Under the pieces are notes generated by a model. The model was not told where the DNA came from. It did no database searches and saw only the letters and a list, made by a program, of their open reading frames with translations. Below are positions 1-8,031 of a DNA stretch of 14,024 bases, piece by piece. The number at the start of each line of letters is the position of its first letter. Position 1 is the stretch's first letter. The DNA comes from Pseudomonadota bacterium (lineage in GTDB: Bacteria > Desulfobacterota > Syntrophia > Syntrophales > UBA5619), in contig JAHJXP010000218.1 in the NCBI GenBank assembly GCA_018827585.1, positions 1-14,024 on the forward strand. Reading direction: 5' to 3'. A program made the translations under genes and the position numbers.

Positions 1-1
1 C

Positions 2-3000
2 ACGAACCTCATCGAAGCCGGGGCCGGAACGGGAAAGACCTATACCATCGCCGGACTCTATTGCCGTCTTCTCTGCGAAAAGGGGCTCGCGGTCAGGGAT
101 ATCCTGGTGGTCACCTATACCGTCGCCGCCACGGAGGAGTTGAAGGACCGCATCCGCCGCCGGATACGCGAGGCCCTCCATGCCTTCCGGTCCGGCAATG
201 GTGAAGCGCCCGGCGGGCGGGGTGCGGCTTCCCGCCCGGGAGGAGATCCGGCCGGGATTGGGGAAAAATCCCCCGGTCAGGACGGTTTTTTAGACGCCCT
301 CCTCGGCAAATTCACCGGCCGGGACGAGCGCCTGCAGGCCGTGGAAAGACTGACCCGGGCGTTGCAGGACTTCGACGAGGCGGCGATCTACACCATCCAC
401 GGCTTCTGCCGGCGCGTTCTTAAAGAGAACGCCTACGAAAGCGGAACGCTTTTCGATACGGAACTGGTGACCGACCAGAGCGAGATAAAAAGAGAAGTGG
501 TGGAAGACTTCTGGCGGCGCCGTTTTTCCGAAGCCCTCCCGGAATTCACCGCCTATGCCCTGGAGCAGAAATACTCTCCGGAATCCCTGCTGAGGCTTCT
601 GGCGGGCCGCGCCTTCCCTCAGGACGTCCGGATCATCCCGGATGCCGTTCCTCCAGACGGCGAGACCCTCCGACTTCTCAGCGACGAACTGAACCGGGAA
701 CTGGCCGTTCTGAAGGAGCGCTGGCCTTCTTCCCGCGAAGAGATATCCGAACTTCTCAGTGCGCCGGCGCTGAGGGCGAACATCTACGGAAACCGCGTCC
801 CGAACCTGATCTCCCAGATGGACCTTTTTCTGGCTGCGGAAAGACCTTCTTTTCTCCTCTTCCCCGGTTTCGACAAGTTCGCCGCCGATCGCATTGCGGC
901 TTCGCTTAGGAAAGGTCAGTTTCCGCCCGCTCATCTTCTTTTCGAGATCTGCCTAAGGATCAGGGAACGGGCCGATCGCCTGAAGGCCGGGTTTGACAGG
1001 TGGCTCCTCTTCCTCAAGACGGAGCTGCTCAGGACGACCGGAGCGGAAATGGCCGGACGCAAGCGGCAGCTCAACGTCATGTACTTTGACGACCTGCTTA
1101 CCTCTCTGCGCCAGGCCCTTTCGAAACCCGGCGGCGAGACGCTGGCGGGCGTCATCCGCAAAAAATACCGCGCTGCCCTGATCGACGAGTTTCAGGATAC
1201 GGATCCGGTTCAATACGCCATCTTCGAGGCGGCATTCAAAACGGAAGAAAGCATTCTGTTTCTGATCGGCGATCCCAAGCAGGCGATTTACAGTTTCCGC
1301 GGCGCCGACATCTTCGCCTATCTTGAGGCCGCCTCCCATGTGAACGCCGTGCATACCCTCGACGCCAACTGGCGCTCGGAGCCGGCCCTGATCGAGGCCG
1401 TAAACACCCTCTTTTCCCACAGGGAGAACCCCTTTGTCTTTGAAGAAATCTCCTTCCGGAGGGCAAGGGCCGGAAACACCGCATTCGGGCAAAGATTTTC
1501 TATCGACGGGCGCTGCGAACCGCCGCTCCAGTGCTGGTTTGTAGATGCCGGTCGGCATTCCCCGGGCGAAAAGCCGCTTCCGCTGGGGGTGGCACGCCCG
1601 CTGATCGCCCGCGCGGTAGCCGCCGAGATCGCGAAACTGCTCCGCCTGGGCCGGGAGAAGCGGGCAATGCTGGGGGACAGGCCCCTGCAGGAAGCGGACA
1701 TCGCAATCCTGGTCAGGACGAACCGGGAAGCCCGCCTCTGCCGGGAGCGCCTGTCCGAATTGCGGATACCCTGCGTGCTCCACAGTTCGGGGAACCTCTT
1801 CGATTCGGCGGAGGCCCTGGAGATGGAGCGGGTCCTCCTGGCCGTAATTTCGCCGGAGCGGGAAGACATCCTCCGCGCGGCCCTGGCGACGGACATGCTG
1901 GGCTGCGATATTGCGGCCCTGGAGGCGATGCAACGGGATGAACGGGCCTGGGAATCCCGTCGCGAAGAATTCAGGTCATATCATGATGCGTGGCGGAAGG
2001 GAGGGCTGCTCAAGATGTTCCGCCGGCTCCTGGAGCGGGAAGAGGTGAGGCCGCGCCTGCTCGGCTTTCCCGACGGGGAACGACGCCTGACCAATATCCT
2101 CCATCTCTCCGAGGTCCTGCACCGGGAAGCGACCGAAAGGAAACTGGGGATGGCTGCCCTGCTGAAATGGCTCTCGGAGAGGAGGGACCCGGGGACACCG
2201 AGAGGGGAGGAACACCAACTCCGTCTCGAAAGCGACTCTTGCGCCGTCAGGATCGTGACGATCCATAAGAGCAAAGGTCTGGAATATCCGATCGTCTTCT
2301 GCCCCTTTCTCTGGGCCGACTCGGCCGACAGGGACCAGCCCCTTTTCTACCATGACTCGGCGGACCGACAGCAAGTTTGCGATCTCGGGTCGGACGACTT
2401 CTCCCGTCACAGGATACCGGCAGCGAGGGAAAAGCTGGCTGAGGAGGTCCGGCTGTTCTATGTGGCCCTCACCAGGGCCAGAAACCGCTGCACCTTTGTC
2501 TGGGGGAGGATCAACCGCGGGGAGAGATCCGCTTCGGCCTATCTCCTCCACGGCGACACAGGGGGTGAAGATATCGTCGCCGCGACCGAGGCCTGTTTCG
2601 GCGGCCTGTCCGACGCGGATGTCTTCAAAGATCTGGAAGTCATCTCCGGGAAAGCCGGCGGCGCCATTGAGCTTTTCGAGATGCCGACGGCGGAGGAACC
2701 CGCAGCGCCGGCGCGTCCGGAAGAGGATGCAAGACTTAGCTGCCGCCAATTCACCGGCGCGGTGGATCACTCTTGGCGCGTGGCCAGCTTCAGCATGCTC
2801 ACCTCCGGCATCTTCCGGAGCGCGGAACTCCCCGACCGGGATGATTTCTCCGCTTACGACGCCGGTCCTGCGGAGACAGGCGCCGATGAGGCGGGGCCGG
2901 ATCCCTTCCTCCTTTTCCCCGGGGGAAGAAGCGCCGGAACTCTGCTCCACGATATCCTCGAACACATCGATTTTGCGGAAAAAGATGAAACGCTCTGGGC

Positions 3001-3763
3001 CGCCGTCATCGCCGCGAAGCTTCGCGAAAACAATTTCGCTCAAAAGTGGGCAGACCTTCTGCTGAAGATGATCCGCCGGGTCGTCAGTCATCCCCTGGTC
3101 GGACAGAGAAAGGCCGTCCACCCGGAGAAACGCCCCGGGGACCGCCTCGGGCATGCAATTCCCGGCCCGGCCGGGAAAGGGGCGATCTTCCTGTCCGATA
3201 TCGGGCCCGACCGACGTCTCAGCGAGCTCGAATTCCAATTTCCCCTGAAGCGGATCTCCCCGGAGAGGCTGAGCAGCCTTTCCCGAGATGCCGGGATTGG
3301 CGGTTCCGCCTCCTCCATGGCGAAAGGGGATGGACGCCGGGAATCGCCTTTCGGACCGGCGCTTGCCGGTGAATCCCTGAAACGCCTCCAGTTCGATCCC
3401 GTCCGGGGGTTCATGAAAGGTTTCATAGACATGGTCTTTATGCACGACGGCCGCTTTTACCTCGTGGACTGGAAGTCCAATTTCCTCGGCGCCCGCAAGG
3501 AATATTATCACCGCGACCGCCTGGCGGGGGTGATGTTAGAGCACCACTATCTGCTTCAGTATCACCTCTATGTCATGGCCCTCCACCGTTACCTCCTTTT
3601 GCGGCAGCCGGACTACGACTATCGCTCCCATTTCGGGGGCGTCTACTATCTCTTCCTGAGAGGCATGGAACCCGCCTGGGGCGCCGACTACGGCGTCTAC
3701 AGCGACCGTCCGGAAAGGGAGCTGGTGGAGCGCCTCTGCAACGAAATGATAGAAACGGGGTAA
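2..3763 (+). CDS. recB: RecB, exodeoxyribonuclease V beta subunit (5' end beyond window)
   Basis: Helicase-nuclease subunit of RecBCD, which unwinds and resects DNA double-strand ends for recombinational repair. The frame is open from base 2, so the true start lies upstream; about 1253 residues are visible. In window numbering: Walker A EAGAGTGKT at ~5-13, motif Ia (TYTVAATEELKDRI) at ~37-50, YTIHGFCRRVL at ~130, Walker B IDEFQDTD at ~394-401, GDPKQAIYSFRGAD, NWRSEP, motif V VTIHKSKGLEYP at ~752, and motif VI RLFYVALTRAR at ~817. The C-terminal RecB nuclease domain has LLHDILEH, GFIDMVF (Asp ~1143), LVDWKSN (Asp ~1156, Lys ~1158) and a QYHLY segment, so both activities look intact. In E. coli the Walker A motif begins near residue 23, so only ~20 residues should be missing. 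Gly/Pro/Arg-rich stretches at ~64-95 and ~1040-1125 look like insertions. recD follows 6 bp later. recC is not visible. Confidence 0.96.
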   Translation, partial: TNLIEAGAGTGKTYTIAGLYCRLLCEKGLAVRDILVVTYTVAATEELKDRIRRRIREALHAFRSGNGEAPGGRGAASRPGGDPAGIGEKSPGQDGFLDALLGKFTGRDERLQAVERLTRALQDFDEAAIYTIHGFCRRVLKENAYESGTLFDTELVTDQSEIKREVVEDFWRRRFSEALPEFTAYALEQKYSPESLLRLLAGRAFPQDVRIIPDAVPPDGETLRLLSDELNRELAVLKERWPSSREEISELLSAPALRANIYGNRVPNLISQMDLFLAAERPSFLLFPGFDKFAADRIAASLRKGQFPPAHLLFEICLRIRERADRLKAGFDRWLLFLKTELLRTTGAEMAGRKRQLNVMYFDDLLTSLRQALSKPGGETLAGVIRKKYRAALIDEFQDTDPVQYAIFEAAFKTEESILFLIGDPKQAIYSFRGADIFAYLEAASHVNAVHTLDANWRSEPALIEAVNTLFSHRENPFVFEEISFRRARAGNTAFGQRFSIDGRCEPPLQCWFVDAGRHSPGEKPLPLGVARPLIARAVAAEIAKLLRLGREKRAMLGDRPLQEADIAILVRTNREARLCRERLSELRIPCVLHSSGNLFDSAEALEMERVLLAVISPEREDILRAALATDMLGCDIAALEAMQRDERAWESRREEFRSYHDAWRKGGLLKMFRRLLEREEVRPRLLGFPDGERRLTNILHLSEVLHREATERKLGMAALLKWLSERRDPGTPRGEEHQLRLESDSCAVRIVTIHKSKGLEYPIVFCPFLWADSADRDQPLFYHDSADRQQVCDLGSDDFSRHRIPAAREKLAEEVRLFYVALTRARNRCTFVWGRINRGERSASAYLLHGDTGGEDIVAATEACFGGLSDADVFKDLEVISGKAGGAIELFEMPTAEEPAAPARPEEDARLSCRQFTGAVDHSWRVASFSMLTSGIFRSAELPDRDDFSAYDAGPAETGADEAGPDPFLLFPGGRSAGTLLHDILEHIDFAEKDETLWAAVIAAKLRENNFAQKWADLLLKMIRRVVSHPLVGQRKAVHPEKRPGDRLGHAIPGPAGKGAIFLSDIGPDRRLSELEFQFPLKRISPERLSSLSRDAGIGGSASSMAKGDGRRESPFGPALAGESLKRLQFDPVRGFMKGFIDMVFMHDGRFYLVDWKSNFLGARKEYYHRDRLAGVMLEHHYLLQYHLYVMALHRYLLLRQPDYDYRSHFGGVYYLFLRGMEPAWGADYGVYSDRPERELVERLCNEMIETG

Positions 3764-3769
3764 GAAAGA

Positions 3770-5728
3770 ATGAAAGCAGGCGAGGGGCAACTTGCCGCCG
3801 GAAAGGACGATTTCGGCAGCGATCCGCAGGACCGGCAGGATTTGCTGGAGCCGATCGACATCCATTTCGGTCGTTTTCTCGAAAGGCTCGGCGGATCCCC
3901 GGACCCGGGGCTCTTCCTCGCGGCGGCGTTCGTCAGCAGGAGCGTGGGGGAAGGGAACATCTGCCTGAATCTTCCCGATTTTGCCGGCAGGCCGCTGCCG
4001 GACTTTACGGGCAAATCCGTTCAGCGGTGCCCGGATTTGCCGGCATGGCGGCGGATGCTGGAGGCCAGCCCGCTGGTGGGAAAACCTGGCGATTACCGGC
4101 CGCTGATCCTCGACGGGCAGTCGCGCCTCTATCTGTACCGCTACTGGGAGTATGAGGCGGATCTGGCCCGCTTCCTCATCGGGAAGGCCGCCGGGACAAC
4201 CTCGTGGCGCAAAAGCCTCCGCGAGGCCAAGATCGACCCCCGAATCCTCAGGGAAGGCCTGGATCGTCTTTTCCCGCTTCCCGCCGGCTGCGGGGAAAAG
4301 ACAGAACCGGATCGGCAGAGAATTGCGGCCTTTACGGCGGTCGTCCGGGAACTGACGGTCATCAGCGGTTCCCCCGGAACGGGAAAGACCGCCACCGTCG
4401 CCAGGGCGATTATGCTGCTCCTTGAGCTTTTCAGGGGCAGACGGCTGCGGATCGCCCTGACGGCGCCGACCGGAAAAGCCGCTGCCAGACTTCAGGAGGT
4501 CATGGCAAAGGCCCGGGACGAGTGGTGTCCGGATTTGCAGATCCGTGACGCGATGCCGCAGCAGGCCCAGACGATCCACAGGCTGTTGGGCAGCCTTCCT
4601 CATTCCCCCTATTTCCGCCATCGGAGGGGGAATCCCCTCTCTGTGGACGTGGTGGTGGTTGACGAGGCCTCGATGGTCGATCTGCCCCTGTTGGCCAAAC
4701 TCGTCCAGGCGCTTCCTGATCACGCCCGCCTGATCCTCGTCGGGGATCGCAACCAGCTTGCCTCCGTCGAAGCGGGGGCGGTCCTCAGCGATATCTGCGG
4801 CGGGGAGTCCCTGGACCGCGTAGCGCAGGATTTTTCGGATTTCATCGGGGAGACGGACGGGGGAGAGCCCGCCGTGTCGCCGGGGCCCGAAGGGCCGGGA
4901 AAGATCGCTGATTGTCTGATCGAGCTGAGGACCAACTATCGCTTCCCCGAACAGAGCGGCATCCACCGCCTCAGTCTCTGCGTCAACCGGGGAGAGGGGA
5001 GGGCGGCCCTGGCGATCCTGAAGGACGAAGCCGGAGGAGACGCCGGCTGGATGACTCTCCCGGCGCCCCGCGATCTTCCGCAGCGCCTGAAACAACCGGT
5101 GATCAATCACTTCAATAAATGTCTTGATCTTATCGATTCTGTGGAGGAATATCAAAAGTTATTCGATCTGTACGACCGCAGCCGGATCCTCTGCGCCCTC
5201 CGGCGGGGACCCTACGGGGCGGCGGAAATCAACGCCCTGTGCGAACGGATTCTCCGCGAGGCAGGCCTCATCCGCAACAGCCCCTGGTACCCGGGGCGTC
5301 CGGTCATGATCACGAAAAACGATTATGGTTTGGGGCTCTTCAACGGCGATGTCGGCCTCATCCTGCCCGATCCGGAGCGGCGCGGAGAAATGGGGGCCTT
5401 CTTTCCCGAAAAAGACGGCAGAGTCCGTCGTTTCGCCCCGGTCCGGCTTCCCGAACACGAAACAGTCCATGCCCTGACGGTCCATAAGAGTCAGGGGTCC
5501 GAATTCGCCTCGGTCCTGCTAATTCTGCCGGACAGGGATTCCCCCGTCCTGACGCGCGAACTGATCTACACCGCCATCACCCGCGCAAAAACAAGGGTCG
5601 AGATCTGGGGGAACGAGGAGATCTTCCGGCGCGCCGTCGCGAGGCGCAACGAGCGCTCTTCCGGCCTGCGCGACGCCCTCTGGCCGCGGGAAACCGGGAT
5701 TGGTGCGATCGGGAGCGATTCACCTTGA
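3770..5728 (+). CDS. recD: RecD, exodeoxyribonuclease V alpha subunit
   Basis: The 5'-3' helicase subunit of RecBCD (superfamily 1B). The 652-residue protein is slightly longer than E. coli RecD (~608). Visible motifs: an N-terminal region that starts with a DPQDRQDLLEPIDIHFGRF-like segment, Walker A GSPGTGKT at 200-207, a motif Ia-like TAPTGKAAARLQE, Walker B VVDEASMVDLPLL with DEAS at 298-301, motif III LILVGDRNQLASVEAGAVL, and a C-terminal UvrD-like segment with LTVHKSQGSEF at ~570-579 followed by ELIYTAITRAK. All helicase motifs are intact. The ATG is 6 bp after the recB stop with only a weak ribosome site (GTAAGAAAGA), which fits translational coupling. The stretch at ~350-380 (TDGGEPAVSPGPEGPG) is low complexity and its DNA contains a GGCCC-GAA-GGGCC hairpin. 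The gene's stop codon overlaps a -35-like hexamer. Confidence 0.96.
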   Translation: MKAGEGQLAAGKDDFGSDPQDRQDLLEPIDIHFGRFLERLGGSPDPGLFLAAAFVSRSVGEGNICLNLPDFAGRPLPDFTGKSVQRCPDLPAWRRMLEASPLVGKPGDYRPLILDGQSRLYLYRYWEYEADLARFLIGKAAGTTSWRKSLREAKIDPRILREGLDRLFPLPAGCGEKTEPDRQRIAAFTAVVRELTVISGSPGTGKTATVARAIMLLLELFRGRRLRIALTAPTGKAAARLQEVMAKARDEWCPDLQIRDAMPQQAQTIHRLLGSLPHSPYFRHRRGNPLSVDVVVVDEASMVDLPLLAKLVQALPDHARLILVGDRNQLASVEAGAVLSDICGGESLDRVAQDFSDFIGETDGGEPAVSPGPEGPGKIADCLIELRTNYRFPEQSGIHRLSLCVNRGEGRAALAILKDEAGGDAGWMTLPAPRDLPQRLKQPVINHFNKCLDLIDSVEEYQKLFDLYDRSRILCALRRGPYGAAEINALCERILREAGLIRNSPWYPGRPVMITKNDYGLGLFNGDVGLILPDPERRGEMGAFFPEKDGRVRRFAPVRLPEHETVHALTVHKSQGSEFASVLLILPDRDSPVLTRELIYTAITRAKTRVEIWGNEEIFRRAVARRNERSSGLRDALWPRETGIGAIGSDSP

Positions 5729-5753
5729 CAATTAATGCCTAATCCATTAGCGT
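5725..5753 (+). promoter_or_regulatory. candidate sigma-70 promoter for the PTS-rimI-pyrKD run
   Basis: A perfect TTGACA lies at 5725-5730, overlapping the recD TGA stop (5726-5728). After a 17-bp spacer comes TAGCGT at 5748-5753, which matches the -10 consensus only at its first, second and last bases. Transcription would start near 5760, giving a leader of about 28 nt before the EIIA ribosome site (GAGGAG) and ATG at 5788. The -35 is strong and the -10 weak, so this is a candidate only. It would separate the PTS run from recBD. Confidence 0.35.
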
Positions 5754-5787
5754 ACCCCAAAACAGCGGACCACAGAGGAGAAAGATC

Positions 5788-6195
5788 ATGATAGGCGTGC
5801 TGATCACGACACACGGCAATCTGGGAAGCGAAATGATCAAGGCGGCGGAATTGATCCGGGGCAGCCTCAAGGGGATCATTCATGTCTCCATAGACCAGAC
5901 CAAGGGGGTTGAGGAGCTGCAGAAAGAGATCAGCACTGCAATCAGGAAACTCGACAAGGGACAGGGGGTGCTTATCCTTACCGATCTCTTCGGGGGAACC
6001 CCATCCAATATCTCCCTATCCTTTCTCAAGGAGGGAAAGGTGGAGGTGATCACCGGCGTCAATCTCCCCATGCTTCTGAAACTGCCGGACATCCGGGAAG
6101 GAATGTCCCTCAAGGAGTTTGCCCGGTACATCAAGGATTACGGAATCAAGAACATCTCTCTCGCCAGCGAGATCCTCAACAAGAAAGTCGGATAG
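5788..6195 (+). CDS. PTS mannose-family EIIA component
   Basis: Cytoplasmic phosphocarrier of the mannose-family phosphotransferase system: it takes phosphate from HPr and passes it to EIIB. The 135 residues form a single EIIA(Man)-type domain. MIGVLITTHGNLG carries the phosphorylatable His9, and LTDLFGGTPSN (~64-74) is the other family signature. The usual length of a stand-alone EIIA(Man) is ~130-145. A good ribosome site (GAGGAG) precedes the ATG by about 8 nt. It is the first gene of a same-strand run with EIIB (16 bp later) and EIIC. In many deltaproteobacteria such single-domain EIIA proteins are thought to have mainly regulatory roles. The substrate cannot be read from the sequence. 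HPr, EI and HPr kinase genes are not in the window. Confidence 0.93.
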   Translation: MIGVLITTHGNLGSEMIKAAELIRGSLKGIIHVSIDQTKGVEELQKEISTAIRKLDKGQGVLILTDLFGGTPSNISLSFLKEGKVEVITGVNLPMLLKLPDIREGMSLKEFARYIKDYGIKNISLASEILNKKVG

Positions 6196-6211
6196 AGGAG
6201 TGCCCTCTGCG

Positions 6212-6697
6212 ATGGATATAGCCCTCGTTCGGGTCGACAACAGGCTGGTCCATGGCCAGATACTGGAGGCCTGGGTGCCTTATCTGCACGCCTCCTGCAT
6301 CGTGGTCGTCGATGACCAGGTGGCCTGCGACTTCTTCCAGGAAACGGTCATCCGGATGGCGGTTCCCCGCGAGGTGGCAGTCACGATCTCGGGCGTAGGC
6401 GAATTCGCCCAAAACCACGCCGCCGGCCGCGGCGGCAAAAAGACGATCGTTCTTTTCAGCAGCATCTCCGACGCCCTGACGGCCTGCCGCCTCGGCTTCA
6501 GCTTCAAGAAGCTCAATATCGGCAACGTCTACAACGAAAACTGCACCCTGTGCTGCACCCCTTCGGTCCTGCTCAGCGAGGGCGACATTCGCGACATCTC
6601 CAGTCTGCACGAGATGGGGGTACAGATTGAACTGCAACGCGTTCCCCAGGAAAAGCCCGTCGATTTTTACGACATTGTCCGGCGCCTGGGTTCCTGA
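6212..6697 (+). CDS. PTS mannose/fructose/sorbose-family EIIB component
   Basis: Cytoplasmic phosphotransfer protein that receives phosphate from EIIA on a histidine and would donate it to the incoming sugar bound by the EIIC/EIID membrane pair. The 161 residues match the usual length (~160). The N-terminus MDIALVRVDNRLVHGQILEAW is the family signature, with active-site His14 in LVHGQ. The middle and C-terminus (VLFSSISDALTACRLGFSFKKLNIGNVY and the final FYDIVRRLG) fit the EIIB fold. The ATG at 6212 is chosen because the protein then begins exactly at the conserved strand. GAGGAG at 6195-6200 is about 11 nt upstream, a slightly long spacing. The reading frame is open further upstream, but that part overlaps the EIIA gene and has no homology-like sequence. 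Confidence 0.93.
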   Translation: MDIALVRVDNRLVHGQILEAWVPYLHASCIVVVDDQVACDFFQETVIRMAVPREVAVTISGVGEFAQNHAAGRGGKKTIVLFSSISDALTACRLGFSFKKLNIGNVYNENCTLCCTPSVLLSEGDIRDISSLHEMGVQIELQRVPQEKPVDFYDIVRRLGS

Positions 6698-6718
6698 TGA
6701 CAGCATGGTAAAAGTGAA

Positions 6719-6788
6719 ATTTCCCCTCCCCTGGTGGGAGGGGATTTTCACCCCCACCCTAACCCTCCCCCATCAAGGGGGAGGAGAT
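6719..6788. repeat. palindromic repeat, two hairpins, between EIIB and EIIC
   Basis: Two perfect hairpins lie in tandem: TCCCCTCCC (6722-6730) with GGGAGGGGA (6736-6744), loop CTGGT; and CCTCCCCC (6764-6771) with GGGGGAGG (6777-6784), loop ATCAA. On the minus strand the second hairpin plus its G-rich tail aligns with the copy at 9845-9884, with paired stem changes that keep the base pairing. The block fills most of the 115-bp EIIB-EIIC gap and, being transcribed, would fold in the mRNA. A REP-like dispersed intergenic element is the best description; the family name is unknown to me. Confidence 0.8.
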
Positions 6789-6812
6789 TTTGGATCTTTT
6801 TACAGGTTCGTC

Positions 6813-7508
6813 ATGTTTCTCGACACAATGATCGTATCCGCCGCCGGCGGCATACTCTGCCTGGACAGGATCCTTCTCCAGGCCATGATCTCCCGGCCGA
6901 TCGTGGCGGCGCCCGTCATAGGGCTGATCCTGGGCGATCCTTACACCGGTCTTGTCACCGGCGCCTTCATCGAGCTGTTCTGGATCGACCGCCTCCCCAT
7001 CGGCGCCTACGTCCCCCCCAACGACACCATGGCGGCGATCCTGATTGCCGCTTCCGCCATCGGGAGCGGCCGCATCCTTGGTGCCCTGCCGGAGGGGTTG
7101 ATCGCCCTGGCCGTCCTGATCTTCGTGCCGCTCGGGATCGTCGCGCAGAAGATGGACAGGTGGATCGTCAAGGGAAACGAGAGGCCGGCAAGAGAAGCCC
7201 TGAGCGACGCCGCCAGGGGAGACTTTCGGGCGATCGCGCGCAAGCACCTGGCCGCAATCCTCAAGACCTATCTTTTGTCAGTCGTTTTTATCCTGATCGC
7301 CCTCCCTATCGGCACCGGCTTGTTGATCTGGATCTATCCGCGCCTCGCCCCCTGGACCGTCCGGGGACTTACCCTGGTCTACGCCGCTCTTCCTCTGATC
7401 GGCGCAGCCGTGGCGCTCAATACTATCCATCTTCGCGGGACCATTCCTATTTTCTGCGCGATATTTCTGACGGCAACGGTCAGCCTCGGTTTTATCAGGG
7501 GCAATTGA
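6813..7508 (+). CDS. PTS mannose-family EIIC membrane component
   Basis: Inner-membrane channel subunit that normally works with EIID to translocate sugar. The 231 residues are shorter than E. coli ManY (~266). The EIIC signature is clear: LDRILLQAMISRPIVAAPV (~17-35), GLILGDPYTGLVTGAFIELFWI (~37-58) and IGAYVPPNDTMAAILIA (~63-79). Further hydrophobic helices lie at ~93-111, ~148-175, ~186-202 and ~209-227. I chose ATG 6813 because conserved sequence begins there; CAGG ends 6 nt upstream. An ATG at 6705 in the same frame would add a peptide (TPTLTLPHQGGG) that is merely translated palindromic repeat. rimI begins 4 bp after the stop, so no EIID gene follows. The transporter is therefore either completed by an EIID encoded elsewhere or has become regulatory. 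Confidence 0.9.
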   Translation: MFLDTMIVSAAGGILCLDRILLQAMISRPIVAAPVIGLILGDPYTGLVTGAFIELFWIDRLPIGAYVPPNDTMAAILIAASAIGSGRILGALPEGLIALAVLIFVPLGIVAQKMDRWIVKGNERPAREALSDAARGDFRAIARKHLAAILKTYLLSVVFILIALPIGTGLLIWIYPRLAPWTVRGLTLVYAALPLIGAAVALNTIHLRGTIPIFCAIFLTATVSLGFIRGN

Positions 7509-7512
7509 ATAG

Positions 7513-8031
7513 ATGGAAGAAGAGGGCGCTCTCGAAATAGGTCCGTACGAAGAAGGGGATATGGAGGAAATTATCGCCATCGAAAGGGATTCATTCCTGA
7601 CCCCGTGGTCCGAAAAGATCTTCCGCAACGAGATGACCTGTCCCGTATCAAGGATGCTCGTCGTCAGGTCTCATCAGCGGCAAGGGAAGATCTTGGCCGG
7701 CTATCTCGTTTACTGGCACGTGGAAAACGAGATCCACATCCACAACATCGCGGTCCGGAAGGAGATGCGGCGGAAAGGAGTCGCCACGAGAATGATAGCG
7801 GAGGCGATGTGCCGGTCGCGCAGGCAAGGGGCGCTCCGGGTCACTCTGGAGGTCCGCCGCTCCAATCTGCCGGCGCAGAAGATGTATGGAAAATTCGGTT
7901 TCACCGTAGAGGGAGTCCGGCGGGGCTACTACGACTCCCACGAGGACGCCCTGATCATGTCGGCTTATCTGCAAGCGATCCCTTTGGGAACGGGCACAAA
8001 AAACGGGACAGGGGAGGGCGGCGATGCCTGA
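7513..8031 (+). CDS. rimI: RimI-type ribosomal protein S18 alanine N-acetyltransferase
   Basis: GNAT-fold acetyltransferase. RimI family members acetylate the N-terminal alanine of ribosomal protein S18. In 172 residues it shows the expected order: IERDSFLTPWSEKIFRNEM (~23-41, typical of RimI), IHIHNIAVRKEMRRKGVATRMI (~75-95) with the acetyl-CoA pyrophosphate loop RRKGVA at 86-91, LEVRRSNLPAQKMYGKFGF (~112-130) with Glu113 and Tyr125 at the usual active-site positions, and RRGYYDSHEDALIM near the end. ATG 7513 keeps the first strand (ALEIGPYEEGD); a second ATG at 7561 would remove it. It lies 4 bp after EIIC and overlaps pyrK by 8 bp, so it is probably cotranscribed and translationally coupled. 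Assignment to S18 rather than another GNAT substrate rests on family resemblance. Confidence 0.88.
   Translation: MEEEGALEIGPYEEGDMEEIIAIERDSFLTPWSEKIFRNEMTCPVSRMLVVRSHQRQGKILAGYLVYWHVENEIHIHNIAVRKEMRRKGVATRMIAEAMCRSRRQGALRVTLEVRRSNLPAQKMYGKFGFTVEGVRRGYYDSHEDALIMSAYLQAIPLGTGTKNGTGEGGDA

Noticed and set aside
1976..3511. Long open frame antisense to recB (511 codons), and a similar 539-codon frame at 3536-5155 antisense mainly to recD
   Set aside because: GC-rich codon bias of the sense genes keeps the antisense frame open. Translations are low-complexity with no motifs, while the sense genes have full helicase motif sets.
2..5728. recBD as part of a novel defence island
   Set aside because: Both proteins match the standard RecBCD subunits in order and motifs. 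No methylase, toxin, reverse transcriptase or other defence gene is adjacent.
6627..6812. Longer start for EIIC (62 extra codons, or ATG at 6705)
   Set aside because: The extra part overlaps the end of EIIB or is translated palindromic repeat (TPTLTLPHQGGG); conserved EIIC sequence begins at 6813.
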